Origin: Bacteroidota bacterium
Lineage (GTDB): Bacteria; Bacteroidota; Bacteroidia; Bacteroidales; SKPS01
NCBI GenBank assembly: GCA_022709695.1
Contig: JAKLII010000009.1
Span: 62,001-126,000 of the forward strand
Direction: 5' to 3'
DNA: 64,000 nucleotides
Below the pieces are notes generated by a model. That model saw only the letters and a list, made by a program, of their open reading frames with translations. It had not been told where the DNA came from and made no database searches. Shown here one piece after another: positions 56,498-63,663 of the stretch. The translations under genes and the position numbers were made by a program. Numbering within the stretch: the stretch's first letter is position 1; each line of letters opens with the position of its first letter.

Positions 56498-56788
56498 ACA
56501 GAGGGATGTGAATTTCATGAATTGAAGGCAGAAAATCTGTCATTTCTACTATCCTTTAGATCTTATAGTTTTACAAATGGTTATGAAGGTTTTCTGACCG
56601 ATTTACGGTCGCCGCCATGTGTCTAGCAGGGTTGTGAAGCAGCGTCCGCATCCACAGAGAAGAAAACTCATACATGGCAGAAAGATGGCAACTTGCTGCT
56701 GCCCGCCCGGAACAGAGCGGTTGTTTTGTGACGCCATTCCATTTCATACTTTTGTATTTGCCGCGTCAGCAATTTTTTCCTTATTCGC

Positions 56789-57133
56789 TTATAACTGTTT
56801 TGATAATTTTAAATTTCCCAGAGTACCCGGATCATATTTATGAATTTTTCCTACCATCGCACATTTCTCCATTAACTCACAATCAGCGCAGGTTTGATAA
56901 TTTTTTGATTTTACACAACTCCTGATCTCACATTGTGAGCAATGTATCATCTTTACTCCTTCTTCCCCGCAACCAGTACATTTTATCATTTCAGCCGAAA
57001 TATCCGAAACTTTATAATGTACTTTCCATTTTTCAGTTGTTTCAATAAGTAATTCAATATCATTAGTTACGGTTGCAATTCGTGCATCACAAGTTGCACA
57101 ATTTAATCCACAACATGCTATTATTTTTTCCAT
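56789..57133 (-). CDS. DUF3795 cysteine-rich protein
   Basis: 114 aa, twelve cysteines. Order: ACCGLNCATCDARIAT, IKCTGCGEEG, HCSQCEIRSCVKSKNYQTCADCELMEKCAMV. This is the DUF3795 pattern, probably a metal (Zn or Fe-S) binding domain of unknown role. It is the gene next to the cassette array on its 3' side; no attC-like palindrome was found after it. Confidence 0.85.
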   Translation of the reverse strand: MEKIIACCGLNCATCDARIATVTNDIELLIETTEKWKVHYKVSDISAEMIKCTGCGEEGVKMIHCSQCEIRSCVKSKNYQTCADCELMEKCAMVGKIHKYDPGTLGNLKLSKQL

Positions 57134-57198
57134 CTAAATATCATTTTAATTGATTAAAAAGCTCTTTTGACTCGTTTAAACCAAAAACGTCAGGTGGC

Positions 57199-57326
57199 AC
57201 ACAATGTTTTGCAACTACCCGAAGGTGGCTATTTCGAAGCACTTCACTGTCAGCTTGATAGAGGCAGAAAGATTGATTTAACCACTGAACCGCCACTATG
57301 GGGTAGGTGCTGTTATAGGGTGTTTT
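57199..57326 (-). repeat. attC-like site 1 (after the 57331 gene)
   Basis: Imperfect palindrome: left arm near 57201-57230 (CAACTACCCGAAGGTGG), right arm 57291-57312 (CCGCCACTATGGGGTAGGTGCTG). Its outer end GTTATAGGGTGTTTT (57312-57326) matches the minus-strand start of its own cassette, GTTATAGGGCATTTT (57989-58003). Confidence 0.75.
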
Positions 57327-57330
57327 TATT

Positions 57331-57975
57331 TTATGATACCCAGACATTATATTCCTTTGTTATTGTCCAAATTCCGTTTACTTTCTCAACAAATACAAAC
57401 ATCCCAAATCCACAAAGGCCTGAGCAATTGTTTTGAAAATAAAAAATTGCTTTTGTTCTGTCAGCATTGTAAATGATTCTAGAATATGAAATTATCCTTT
57501 CTCCAATTTCTCTGTCAATTTTTTGTCCTTTTACGACAGGCGTTAATCTCCAAAGTCCAACATTCGTAATTGAGTCAATTTCAATATTCAATTCTTTTAG
57601 TTCGTCTGAAAAAAGCCTGTTGTATAACTTTTGAGCATTAGGGTCTTCTAAGTTTAGGCTGTTATTAGGTCTATGATAAAACACAATACTGTCAATTAAG
57701 GGAACCAAGACATTTGTAAAATAGATGTTTTTAATATATTCTTCAGGTATCTCTCTCCCCTTTAAATTGAAATTGTCGTAGCCAAATTCTCTTATTGCGC
57801 CTTGCTGTGGAGTCAAAACCAGATGCACAAAAGTCGAGTTAATGATTTTATAGTCATCTACCAATAATGTCTCCGGAATAACTTTTTCAGGCACTTCGTT
57901 TGTCTTAGAAACATTGACACCACAAGACAAAGTAAGCCAAAGAAAAATCGTCAATATATATATTTGTGGTTTCAT
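57331..57975 (-). CDS. Cassette-encoded lipoprotein, unknown function
   Basis: 214 aa; signal MKPQIYILTIFLWLTLSCG with Cys18 as lipid anchor. No known domain; contains NNCSGLCGFGMFVFVEKVNGIWTITKEY near the C-terminus, resembling small lipoproteins that sense or bind at the surface. AT-rich. Sits between attC-like sites 1 and 2 as the only gene of its cassette. Confidence 0.75.
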   Translation of the reverse strand: MKPQIYILTIFLWLTLSCGVNVSKTNEVPEKVIPETLLVDDYKIINSTFVHLVLTPQQGAIREFGYDNFNLKGREIPEEYIKNIYFTNVLVPLIDSIVFYHRPNNSLNLEDPNAQKLYNRLFSDELKELNIEIDSITNVGLWRLTPVVKGQKIDREIGERIISYSRIIYNADRTKAIFYFQNNCSGLCGFGMFVFVEKVNGIWTITKEYNVWVS

Positions 57976-57988
57976 GGTGTCGTCACTT

Positions 57989-58134
57989 AAAATGCCCTAT
58001 AACGTTGACAATATGAAACGGTTGGGTTTTCGGAGCACGTTCGTATCAACCGAGTAAAAACGCTGGCGCGGAAACTATAAGCCCGCAAACCATTGAACCC
58101 CAACTGTTTTATATTGTGTGTTGTGCAACGTATT
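57989..58134 (-). repeat. attC-like site 2 (after the 58135 gene)
   Basis: Left arm ACAATATGAAACGGTTGGGTTTTC (58008-58031) pairs imperfectly with GAACCCCAACTGTTTTATATTGTG (58095-58118). The outer end GTTGTGCAACGTATT (58120-58134) matches 14 of 15 bases of its cassette start GTTGTGCAACATATT (minus strand, 58791-58805). The other end carries CAACGTTATAGG, with the CGTTA core expected at an attC crossover. Confidence 0.82.
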
Positions 58135-58773
58135 TTATACACTGTCAGCTTGATTTTGTAGATATTTCATATACATATCAAATTCTTCATCAGACATCGT
58201 CGCTCTATGATATTCAACATCCTCTTTTTTCCTTAATTCCTCATTCTGTGGATTTTTTAAATAGTCCTCATATGCTTTAATATAATCTGGATGATTTCGA
58301 AATTGAATCTTTGTAATTGTCGACTCAGGTAGAATTGCTAAAATCAAACCGAATCCACCAATTATTGCAATCCTCGAAAAAATAAGTTTATAGTAATCAC
58401 TCTTAGATTTCAAGTATTTAATCAATGCGATTATTAATATTATCAGAGTAGTTACTAAGCCAGCGATTAAATTTGTATCACCTCCAGGCCAATGTTGTAG
58501 TTTAAAAAGTATCCCTATACAAATAGCCGCCAGTCCCATACCAAGTCCGATGGCCCCAATAATCCTCAATGCTGAAACACCTTTGTATGAATCCTTTTTA
58601 AAAATCGCTCTAAGTCTAATTCCATTAAAGAATGCAAATCCAAGAGGATAATAAATACATGCTAAAATTGTCAAAGATATCACGGTTAATATGCTGCCAC
58701 CCGGTATCAAGACAAGTTTTAAAAGCAAAGCAATAATTATCACTAATCCTAATATTTTCTCAAGCTTTTTCAT
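58135..58773 (-). CDS. Cassette-encoded multi-TM protein with QHWPG motif
   Basis: 212 aa with about five TM helices; residues 1-60 and 75-165 are membrane, the C-terminal 50 residues are charged (YLKNPQNEELRKKEDVEYHRATMSDEEF). LGMGLAAICIGILFKLQHWPGGDTNLIAG resembles the TM hairpin of the small protein at 53856 and of GldL. Function unknown. Single gene of its cassette. Confidence 0.75.
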   Translation of the reverse strand: MKKLEKILGLVIIIALLLKLVLIPGGSILTVISLTILACIYYPLGFAFFNGIRLRAIFKKDSYKGVSALRIIGAIGLGMGLAAICIGILFKLQHWPGGDTNLIAGLVTTLIILIIALIKYLKSKSDYYKLIFSRIAIIGGFGLILAILPESTITKIQFRNHPDYIKAYEDYLKNPQNEELRKKEDVEYHRATMSDEEFDMYMKYLQNQADSV

Positions 58774-58790
58774 TGTATCTCGGTCTTTTT

Positions 58791-58940
58791 AATATGTTGC
58801 ACAACGTTTCGGGGCTTTGCAGCGGGCGGAACTTGAATATTCTCGCCGTTTCAACCCGTCCATAAAATTATTTAATTTTCCATACGTTTCAAGTTTTCCT
58901 GCACTCCGCCTGGTACAAAGCCCCTGTTAGCCATAGTGCA
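58791..58940 (-). repeat. attC-like site 3 (after the 58957 gene)
   Basis: Left arm CGGGGCTTTGCAGCGGGCGGAACTTG (58810-58835) pairs imperfectly with CAAGTTTTCCTGCACTCCGCC..ACAAAGCCCC (58890-58924). The end GTTAGCCATAGTGCA (58926-58940) matches 13 of 15 bases of the cassette start GTTAGCCACAATGCA (minus strand, 59921-59935). Confidence 0.82.
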
Positions 58941-58956
58941 TTCTTCGTTCATTGTT

Positions 58957-59907
58957 TCAGTCCGTGATTACTAATTTTTGTGTAGCAATTATTTTATTTT
59001 CTTGCATCAGTTGCATAAAATATAATCCGCTTGGTAAATTGTCACGTTGCAAAGTCAATGTCTGTCCTGAAATATTATTTATTTGTTTTACTTGTTGTCC
59101 AACCGAATTGTAAACTGTCAATGTCGCGTCTTTAAAAAAAACATCTATTTGTAAATTTGTCTTGGTTGAAAATGGGTTAGGATAACAAATTAAACTATTT
59201 TCAATATTTATTTCGTCATGCCCAACAATCAAATTACAGCCCATTTCAGAATTATAAACGGAAGCAAATAATGTACTTGAGCTGTCTTTAACACAAACAA
59301 GGTATCTATCTGTAAAGTCAATGGCATAAGAACACAACAGTTCAATCAAACCAACACTTGTTCCGATTCCCTCAATAATATATGGGTAATTATTATGGCA
59401 TTGGCCAAAATTCCATCTTTTTCTATACAATCCATCTATTAAAACAGAGTCTACAGATAAAACTATCTTGTTATAGACATAAGGGTCTTGTGTAATAAAT
59501 CCTTTCATTGTATCGTCAACAACTAAATTATAATCATAAAGAAGTGAATCAATATTTGTATTTGGGAATACAAAAAATGTTTTATTGGCTATGGAATCAT
59601 CTCTCAATGCTCCGATATAACCCGAATTTGGAGGGCCCGGAGGATTCACAGGATTCGTGCAAGATATTGTATCAACTAGTACAAATGATCTATGTATTTT
59701 TTTATGAATGTATGAATTAATCACCGTATCTCCTGTAGAATAATATTGAAAATAATATTTAGCATAACAGGGGTATTGAAAAGAGTTATTATAATAATAA
59801 TCCACCCTCCAAATAAATGAATCACGGAAAGGATGGTAAACATTTGTCTGTCCATGAACAACTGTCAAGGAAAAGAAGACGGTCAAGAAGAATAAAAGCT
59901 TTTTCAT
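58957..59907 (-). CDS. Cassette-encoded T9SS-secreted protein
   Basis: 316 aa from ATG 59907 (MKKLLFFLTVFFSLTVVHGQ). The mature part lacks known domains; it has YNNSFQYPCYAKYYFQYYSTGDTVI and paired cysteines. The T9SS type A sorting domain begins CYPNPFSTKTNLQIDV and ends KLVITD. It shows that cassettes carry genes for the host lineage's own secretion system, so the array has been exchanged within Bacteroidota. Confidence 0.83.
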   Translation of the reverse strand: MKKLLFFLTVFFSLTVVHGQTNVYHPFRDSFIWRVDYYYNNSFQYPCYAKYYFQYYSTGDTVINSYIHKKIHRSFVLVDTISCTNPVNPPGPPNSGYIGALRDDSIANKTFFVFPNTNIDSLLYDYNLVVDDTMKGFITQDPYVYNKIVLSVDSVLIDGLYRKRWNFGQCHNNYPYIIEGIGTSVGLIELLCSYAIDFTDRYLVCVKDSSSTLFASVYNSEMGCNLIVGHDEINIENSLICYPNPFSTKTNLQIDVFFKDATLTVYNSVGQQVKQINNISGQTLTLQRDNLPSGLYFMQLMQENKIIATQKLVITD

Positions 59908-59920
59908 AGTACTTTGTTTT

Positions 59921-60066
59921 TGCATTGTGGCTAACGTTTCGCAGCTACCCGAAGGGCGGGACTTTTACCACTAAACTTTATTCGGAGAACTGAACTTTCG
60001 GCTACCACAAATGTGTCTGCGAAGCACGAAAACCCGCCTTTGGGGTATGTGCTGTTATAAGCCGTT
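59921..60066 (-). repeat. attC-like site 4 (after the 60088 gene)
   Basis: Left arm GCAGCTACCCGAAGGGCGGGACTTTT (59941-59966) pairs imperfectly with AAAACCCGCCTTTGGGGTATGTGC (60029-60052). The end GTTATAAGCCGTTTT (from 60054) matches its cassette start GTTATTGCCATTT with one indel, a weaker case. Confidence 0.75.
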
Positions 60067-60087
60067 TTCTTTGTTTTCATTTGGTTT

Positions 60088-60609
60088 TCAGTCATAAGTC
60101 CATTCTGTCAATGTCAAGGTTTTTGAATTTCTGTCAACCGAAATAATGAGAAAATAATAGGTGTAACACCAACTCTCCGGTTCTATTAATCTTTCATCGT
60201 CTTTGTCAAACCAATCTTTTGACAGTATGTAAAATTCATTGTATGCAATTTCTCTATAAATTTCAAAATACCTGTCGAGTAGTTTCGCAAAATCGTCTCT
60301 GTCATCGCCCCAATCTGGTTCATTTGAAAAGTCAGTAAGGATTTTTGATATTCCTTCTTTGTCTGTTTTTTTAAAATCAGAGATTTTTATCTTGTCAATA
60401 TCAAATGCTCGTCTAAGAAATCCTTTGTCGGGTTCCTTTTTAATACAGTCTCTCAAACTGACATAACTGAAATGTTTTGTCCGAATGAAGGTGTCAACAA
60501 TTTGGTCGTTGTCCAAATGCTTGTCAGCCGCAAAACCAAACTCTGTCAAGTTTATACCTTGATAGTTTTCGTCAATTTCGATATGTCGTTTGGTTTCGAA
60601 GGTTTTCAT
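60088..60609 (-). CDS. Cassette-encoded hypothetical protein
   Basis: 173 aa from ATG 60609 (MKTFETKRHIEIDENYQG). An upstream in-frame extension to 60663 would run into attC-like site 5 and is rejected. Soluble, acidic, with FSNEPDWGDDRDDFAKLLDRYFEIYREIAYNEFYILSKDWFDK; the end TWTLTEWTYD-like strand suggests alpha+beta. No family recognised. Confidence 0.75.
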   Translation of the reverse strand: MKTFETKRHIEIDENYQGINLTEFGFAADKHLDNDQIVDTFIRTKHFSYVSLRDCIKKEPDKGFLRRAFDIDKIKISDFKKTDKEGISKILTDFSNEPDWGDDRDDFAKLLDRYFEIYREIAYNEFYILSKDWFDKDDERLIEPESWCYTYYFLIISVDRNSKTLTLTEWTYD

Positions 60610-60751
60610 TGAAATGGCAATAACGGTTTTAAATGTAGTGCGTTTGGCATTTCGACGCTCCACTATTTCATTTTAATACTATGTTTATGAATTGCTACCA
60701 TCTTCATTTTTAGTACTATCTGCCAAATGCACTATATTTATTGTTGGACTT
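60610..60751 (-). repeat. attC-like site 5 (after the 60761 gene)
   Basis: Left arm AAATGTAGTGCGTTTGGCATTTCG (60631-60654) pairs imperfectly with ATCTGCCAAATGCACTATATTT (60718-60739). The end GTTGGACTT (60743-60751) equals the cassette start GTTGGACTT (minus strand, 61273-61281). Confidence 0.8.
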
Positions 60752-60760
60752 TTTATGTTT

Positions 60761-61255
60761 TTAAAATTTTAATTCCGCATTTATTTTATGTATCAGTTTT
60801 CTTTTCTTTTCGGTTTCTCTTTCAACTTTTTCAATTGCTTTATTATTATGTTTATTAAGCCAAAATAATGGTAGAAAATTAATTAACCCGAAAATGATGG
60901 CAACAGTTTTATGGTTAATTGTTGCAGAAAAATAGTTCAACGATATGTCATTCGAATTGATGAGAATCCAAAATACAGTTAAAGCTATTATACTTCTAAT
61001 AATCAATTCCCTGATAGTATTTTCTTTTTTTATCTTTTGGGGATTAGTATTATATTTCCGGCTAAAAGCATCTTCGATTGAATCAATCAACTCACTTTTG
61101 GCTCTTGTAAGTCTTTCTATTTCGTAATTCCGATCGAAAAGAATATTTCCAGCAAATATTTGAGGATCAATATTGATTCTTTCTTTCTCAGAAAATATTT
61201 CAAACAACCTATCGCTGCTTTTTTCTTTAAAGCTATCTTTCCAATTCAGATTCAT
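60761..61255 (-). CDS. Cassette-encoded two-TM protein
   Basis: 164 aa. The N-terminal soluble part (1-85) includes RKYNTNPQKIKKEN. Two TM helices (IIRSIIALTVFWILINS, HKTVAIIFGLINFLPLFWL) are separated by a short loop. The C-terminal coiled coil is AIEKVERETEKKRKLIHKINAELKF. The coil/2TM design resembles small membrane-associated effectors, but no family is recognised. Single gene of its cassette. Confidence 0.7.
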   Translation of the reverse strand: MNLNWKDSFKEKSSDRLFEIFSEKERINIDPQIFAGNILFDRNYEIERLTRAKSELIDSIEDAFSRKYNTNPQKIKKENTIRELIIRSIIALTVFWILINSNDISLNYFSATINHKTVAIIFGLINFLPLFWLNKHNNKAIEKVERETEKKRKLIHKINAELKF

Positions 61256-61272
61256 TTGTGATTTAATATATT

Positions 61273-61410
61273 AAGTCCAACGGATGGGTATATGAAACGT
61301 TTGGCATTTCAAAGCGATTACCTATCAAACCGCTACGATGTTTATTAAATGTACTGCATTTAAAATTAGCACTTTCCGCCAAATGTTTTATATACCGTGT
61401 TGTGTTTTTG
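61273..61410 (-). repeat. attC-like site 6 (after the CBASS-type operon)
   Basis: Left arm GGTATATGAAACGTTTGGC (61287-61305) pairs with GCCAAATGTTTTATATACC (61378-61396), 17 of 19 positions. Outer end GTTGTGTTTTTGTGC begins at 61399. By the rule seen in sites 1-5, the cassette it belongs to should start with a similar sequence, which is not found between 61495 and 64000. Confidence 0.8.
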
Positions 61411-61447
61411 TGCTTTATTCTATCTGTCAAACCATGTGTTGGGGAGA

Positions 61448-61506
61448 CATGCTGTTTAAGCAAATTTGGTCGTGCGGTTGATATGTGTGTTTGCTTAATG
61501 TGCATG
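61448..61506 (-). terminator. Long inverted repeat at the end of the CBASS-type operon
   Basis: CATGCTGTTTAAGCAAA (61448-61464) pairs with TTTGCTTAATGTGCATG (61490-61506), with the central 9 bp perfect. It spans the stop codon of the last operon gene. Likely transcription end or mRNA-stabilising hairpin. Confidence 0.6.
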
Positions 61507-62157
61507 GCTTAAGGAATGCTTTATCTCATCCAATTTTCTTTCATAATTATTATCAAGTGTTGCATACCTCCACAAAACTAAATCTACAACTTGTATCTTT
61601 TCGGATATATAATCTGAGATTAGTTTACACAAAGTATGTGGAGAATCAAAACCAATTTTATTAGAAATTCTTAGTAAATGCCTATCAGGTTTGGCAAAAT
61701 CCAATCCAATATTTTTTGCAAGATGATAACAAGTTGTGTCACCAATAAATTTAAACGTTTTAAGAAACATTAATCCTTTATTTTGAATTTGAGACTTAAT
61801 TTTCTCAAATCCTACAGAATAGACTTTTATTGAAGTGTCCAATATTGCACTGATTTTAAGTTTATTATTAAATATTCTTAATAGGTGCTCTTCCAAGGAT
61901 TTATAATTCCTTGCAATATATTCTAGATCATTCCAGTTGCAAAGAATCGCATTAATTTTAGGGAATACTTTTGAAACAACTTTATCACTCATTCCTGAGG
62001 CTAATACAACCCAGGAATACTCTTTTAAAAATGTTTTTGCAGTTAAGTCTGAAAAACTCACTTGTTCTTGCCAATCTATTTCATCTGAAAAACCTTTTTG
62101 AATAACATAATTTTTAGCTATGAAATAGACTCTAGCCAAATTATCAATATTTTCCAT
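61495..62157 (-). CDS. HhH-GPD / OGG-like DNA glycosylase, CBASS ancillary protein
   Basis: 220 aa, all-alpha. The helix-hairpin-helix-GPD region is at 133-163: KTFKFIGDTTCYHLAKNIGLDFAKPDRHLLRI. Asp158 in KPDRH matches the conserved glycosylase Asp (PVDVH in OGG1). The position of the catalytic Lys of bifunctional OGG (GVGTK) reads Thr141, so lyase activity is unlikely or altered. OGG-like ancillary proteins are a marker of type IV CBASS (Cap11 in recent usage). It is the last gene of the operon, 7 nt after the effector. Confidence 0.78.
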   Translation of the reverse strand: MENIDNLARVYFIAKNYVIQKGFSDEIDWQEQVSFSDLTAKTFLKEYSWVVLASGMSDKVVSKVFPKINAILCNWNDLEYIARNYKSLEEHLLRIFNNKLKISAILDTSIKVYSVGFEKIKSQIQNKGLMFLKTFKFIGDTTCYHLAKNIGLDFAKPDRHLLRISNKIGFDSPHTLCKLISDYISEKIQVVDLVLWRYATLDNNYERKLDEIKHSLSHAH

Positions 62158-62164
62158 CTCAGTT

Positions 62165-62731
62165 TTATTTTGTTTTAAATGTTTTGTCGAAAAAAAATAA
62201 AAATTTTATCACAAAATACGGTTTTCCCTTATGTTTGTCAATAAATTTACTTAACTCAACCTTTTTATAATGCTTTGCTTTAAGATTATTAAATTTCCTG
62301 TCAGGTATTTTGGGTATTGTTTCATTTATCTGATTGTAAAGTTCATCAAATAACTCTGACTTATGCGTTAAGGCAGATGAATCCTCAATTTTCAAAATTG
62401 ACCTTAACTCATTTAGTAACCTAGATAATTGATTAACAGCTTGTAAATGTTGCTCGCTCTTTTTTGACCATTCTATAAGCATAAATACAACAGATAATAG
62501 AAAAATTAAGAAAGATGATATAGAAACAATATTCTTAATATTTGTAGCATCTAAACCTGTAAATGAAAGATAATCATAATCAAAGAATATAAATACATTT
62601 AATATAATGGCAGTCAATAGGAAAAATATATTACCTACAAGAGTTTTGAATTTAAAACGATGATGCAATACAGAATGCATTGATATCATCATATTGATTA
62701 CTCTATATTTTCTTTCTAATTCTTCTTTCAT
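62165..62731 (-). CDS. SLATT-domain two-TM effector
   Basis: 188 aa from ATG 62731 (MKEELERKYRVINMM), which directly follows the nucleotidyltransferase stop (TAG-T-ATG); the frame is open to 62782, and a start there would overlap it by 50 nt. TM1 (about 31-51, VGNIFFLLTAIILNVFIFF) and TM2 (about 67-88, VSISSFLIFLLSVVFMLI) are followed by a helical cytoplasmic region (HLQAVNQLSRLLNELRSILKI). This is the layout of SLATT effectors, which are thought to open membranes on sensing a cyclic oligonucleotide. Inferred to kill or arrest the phage-infected cell. Confidence 0.78.
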   Translation of the reverse strand: MKEELERKYRVINMMISMHSVLHHRFKFKTLVGNIFFLLTAIILNVFIFFDYDYLSFTGLDATNIKNIVSISSFLIFLLSVVFMLIEWSKKSEQHLQAVNQLSRLLNELRSILKIEDSSALTHKSELFDELYNQINETIPKIPDRKFNNLKAKHYKKVELSKFIDKHKGKPYFVIKFLFFFDKTFKTK

Positions 62732-62732
62732 A

Positions 62733-63662
62733 CTATTCAAAAAGCTTAGACCAAGTTCCTGAATCTCTATTAGCATCTGCATTATTCATTCTCCTACTAA
62801 TCTGAGATAATGAATCAGAAACCATCCGACGATTTGTACTACTTCGTGCACCCAAATAGTCATCAACATGTCTTGATTGACCTGTTGAATCTGAAATAGG
62901 GTTCATTACCATTTTTGAAGCTTCACTGAAAAAATGCTTTAACATAGCCTTTGTTTGGATGGGGCCTGTATAATTTTTAAAGACTTCTATAGCTAATGAT
63001 TCAGTATGATAACCTGATAATTTTCGTGATTCTGGCAAAGTGGAAATTATTGATTTGGCTAATTTCACAACTGGAACAACTTTATTACCATTAGCTTTAT
63101 TTATGGAAGTTAATTTTTCAGCAAATTGGCTTGGTTTTACAACATTTGACCAATAATTTGAGCCATCTGAAGCTGCAATTTTATAACCAGTGGCTGTTTT
63201 TATTGCAGGTAAGATTTGGATTTCTCTTCCATCTGAATATTTAACGGTTACTGCTAAATTTCCAGTTGATATTTTAGTATTAGGCAATCTTTGTTGTAGT
63301 CGTTCGGCAAAATAGGACAAAACCTCGTGTGGTGTTTTTTCTGAAAGTTCACCACTATTAAGTATTGCTAATGAATCAACATCACTTAAACCATCTACAT
63401 ATGTATGTTTATTTACAGACCCTCCAAAAACTAGGTCTATAAATCCATCAATATCGGATTCAATTGCTTTTTGTATTGTTTCTAAACGTTTGTTAATTTC
63501 CTCAACAGGTCTATTGTTAACATCGGTTAGAATATCGTTTAAATTATTATTTACTTCCGAATCATATGATTTATCAAGAGAATCTTGTTCTGCTTCTCTA
63601 ATTCTGTTAGCAGATTCGCTTGGATTCGAATATGAACTAAAACTACCACCTGAACCGCCCAT
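62733..63662 (-). CDS. cGAS/DncV-like nucleotidyltransferase (CD-NTase), CBASS sensor enzyme
   Basis: 309 aa. The nucleotidyltransferase core shows the G80-G81-S82 helix-loop motif and metal-binding Asp94 and Asp96 (GLSDVDSLAIL). The third acidic position in the EFDVLPA-type strand is occupied by Gln149 (EIQILPAIK); this may be clade-typical or a loss. The C-terminal OAS1_C-like helical part includes PVVKLAKSIISTLPESRKLSGYHTESLAI. It should make a cyclic oligonucleotide that triggers the SLATT effector. The N-terminus is Gly/Ser-rich (MGGSGGSFSS) and after Met removal starts with Gly. It begins 1 nt after the preceding stop. Confidence 0.88.
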   Translation of the reverse strand: MGGSGGSFSSYSNPSESANRIREAEQDSLDKSYDSEVNNNLNDILTDVNNRPVEEINKRLETIQKAIESDIDGFIDLVFGGSVNKHTYVDGLSDVDSLAILNSGELSEKTPHEVLSYFAERLQQRLPNTKISTGNLAVTVKYSDGREIQILPAIKTATGYKIAASDGSNYWSNVVKPSQFAEKLTSINKANGNKVVPVVKLAKSIISTLPESRKLSGYHTESLAIEVFKNYTGPIQTKAMLKHFFSEASKMVMNPISDSTGQSRHVDDYLGARSSTNRRMVSDSLSQISRRMNNADANRDSGTWSKLFE

Positions 63663-63663
63663 A

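Noticed and set aside
56341-56788. attC-like site after the DUF3795 gene
   Set aside because: No long palindrome and no match to the expected cassette start (GTGTGCCACC) was found, so the array is drawn to end at site 1.
60610-60663. N-terminal extension of the 60088 gene
   Set aside because: The 18 extra codons lie within attC-like site 5; ATG 60609 just inside the cassette is preferred.
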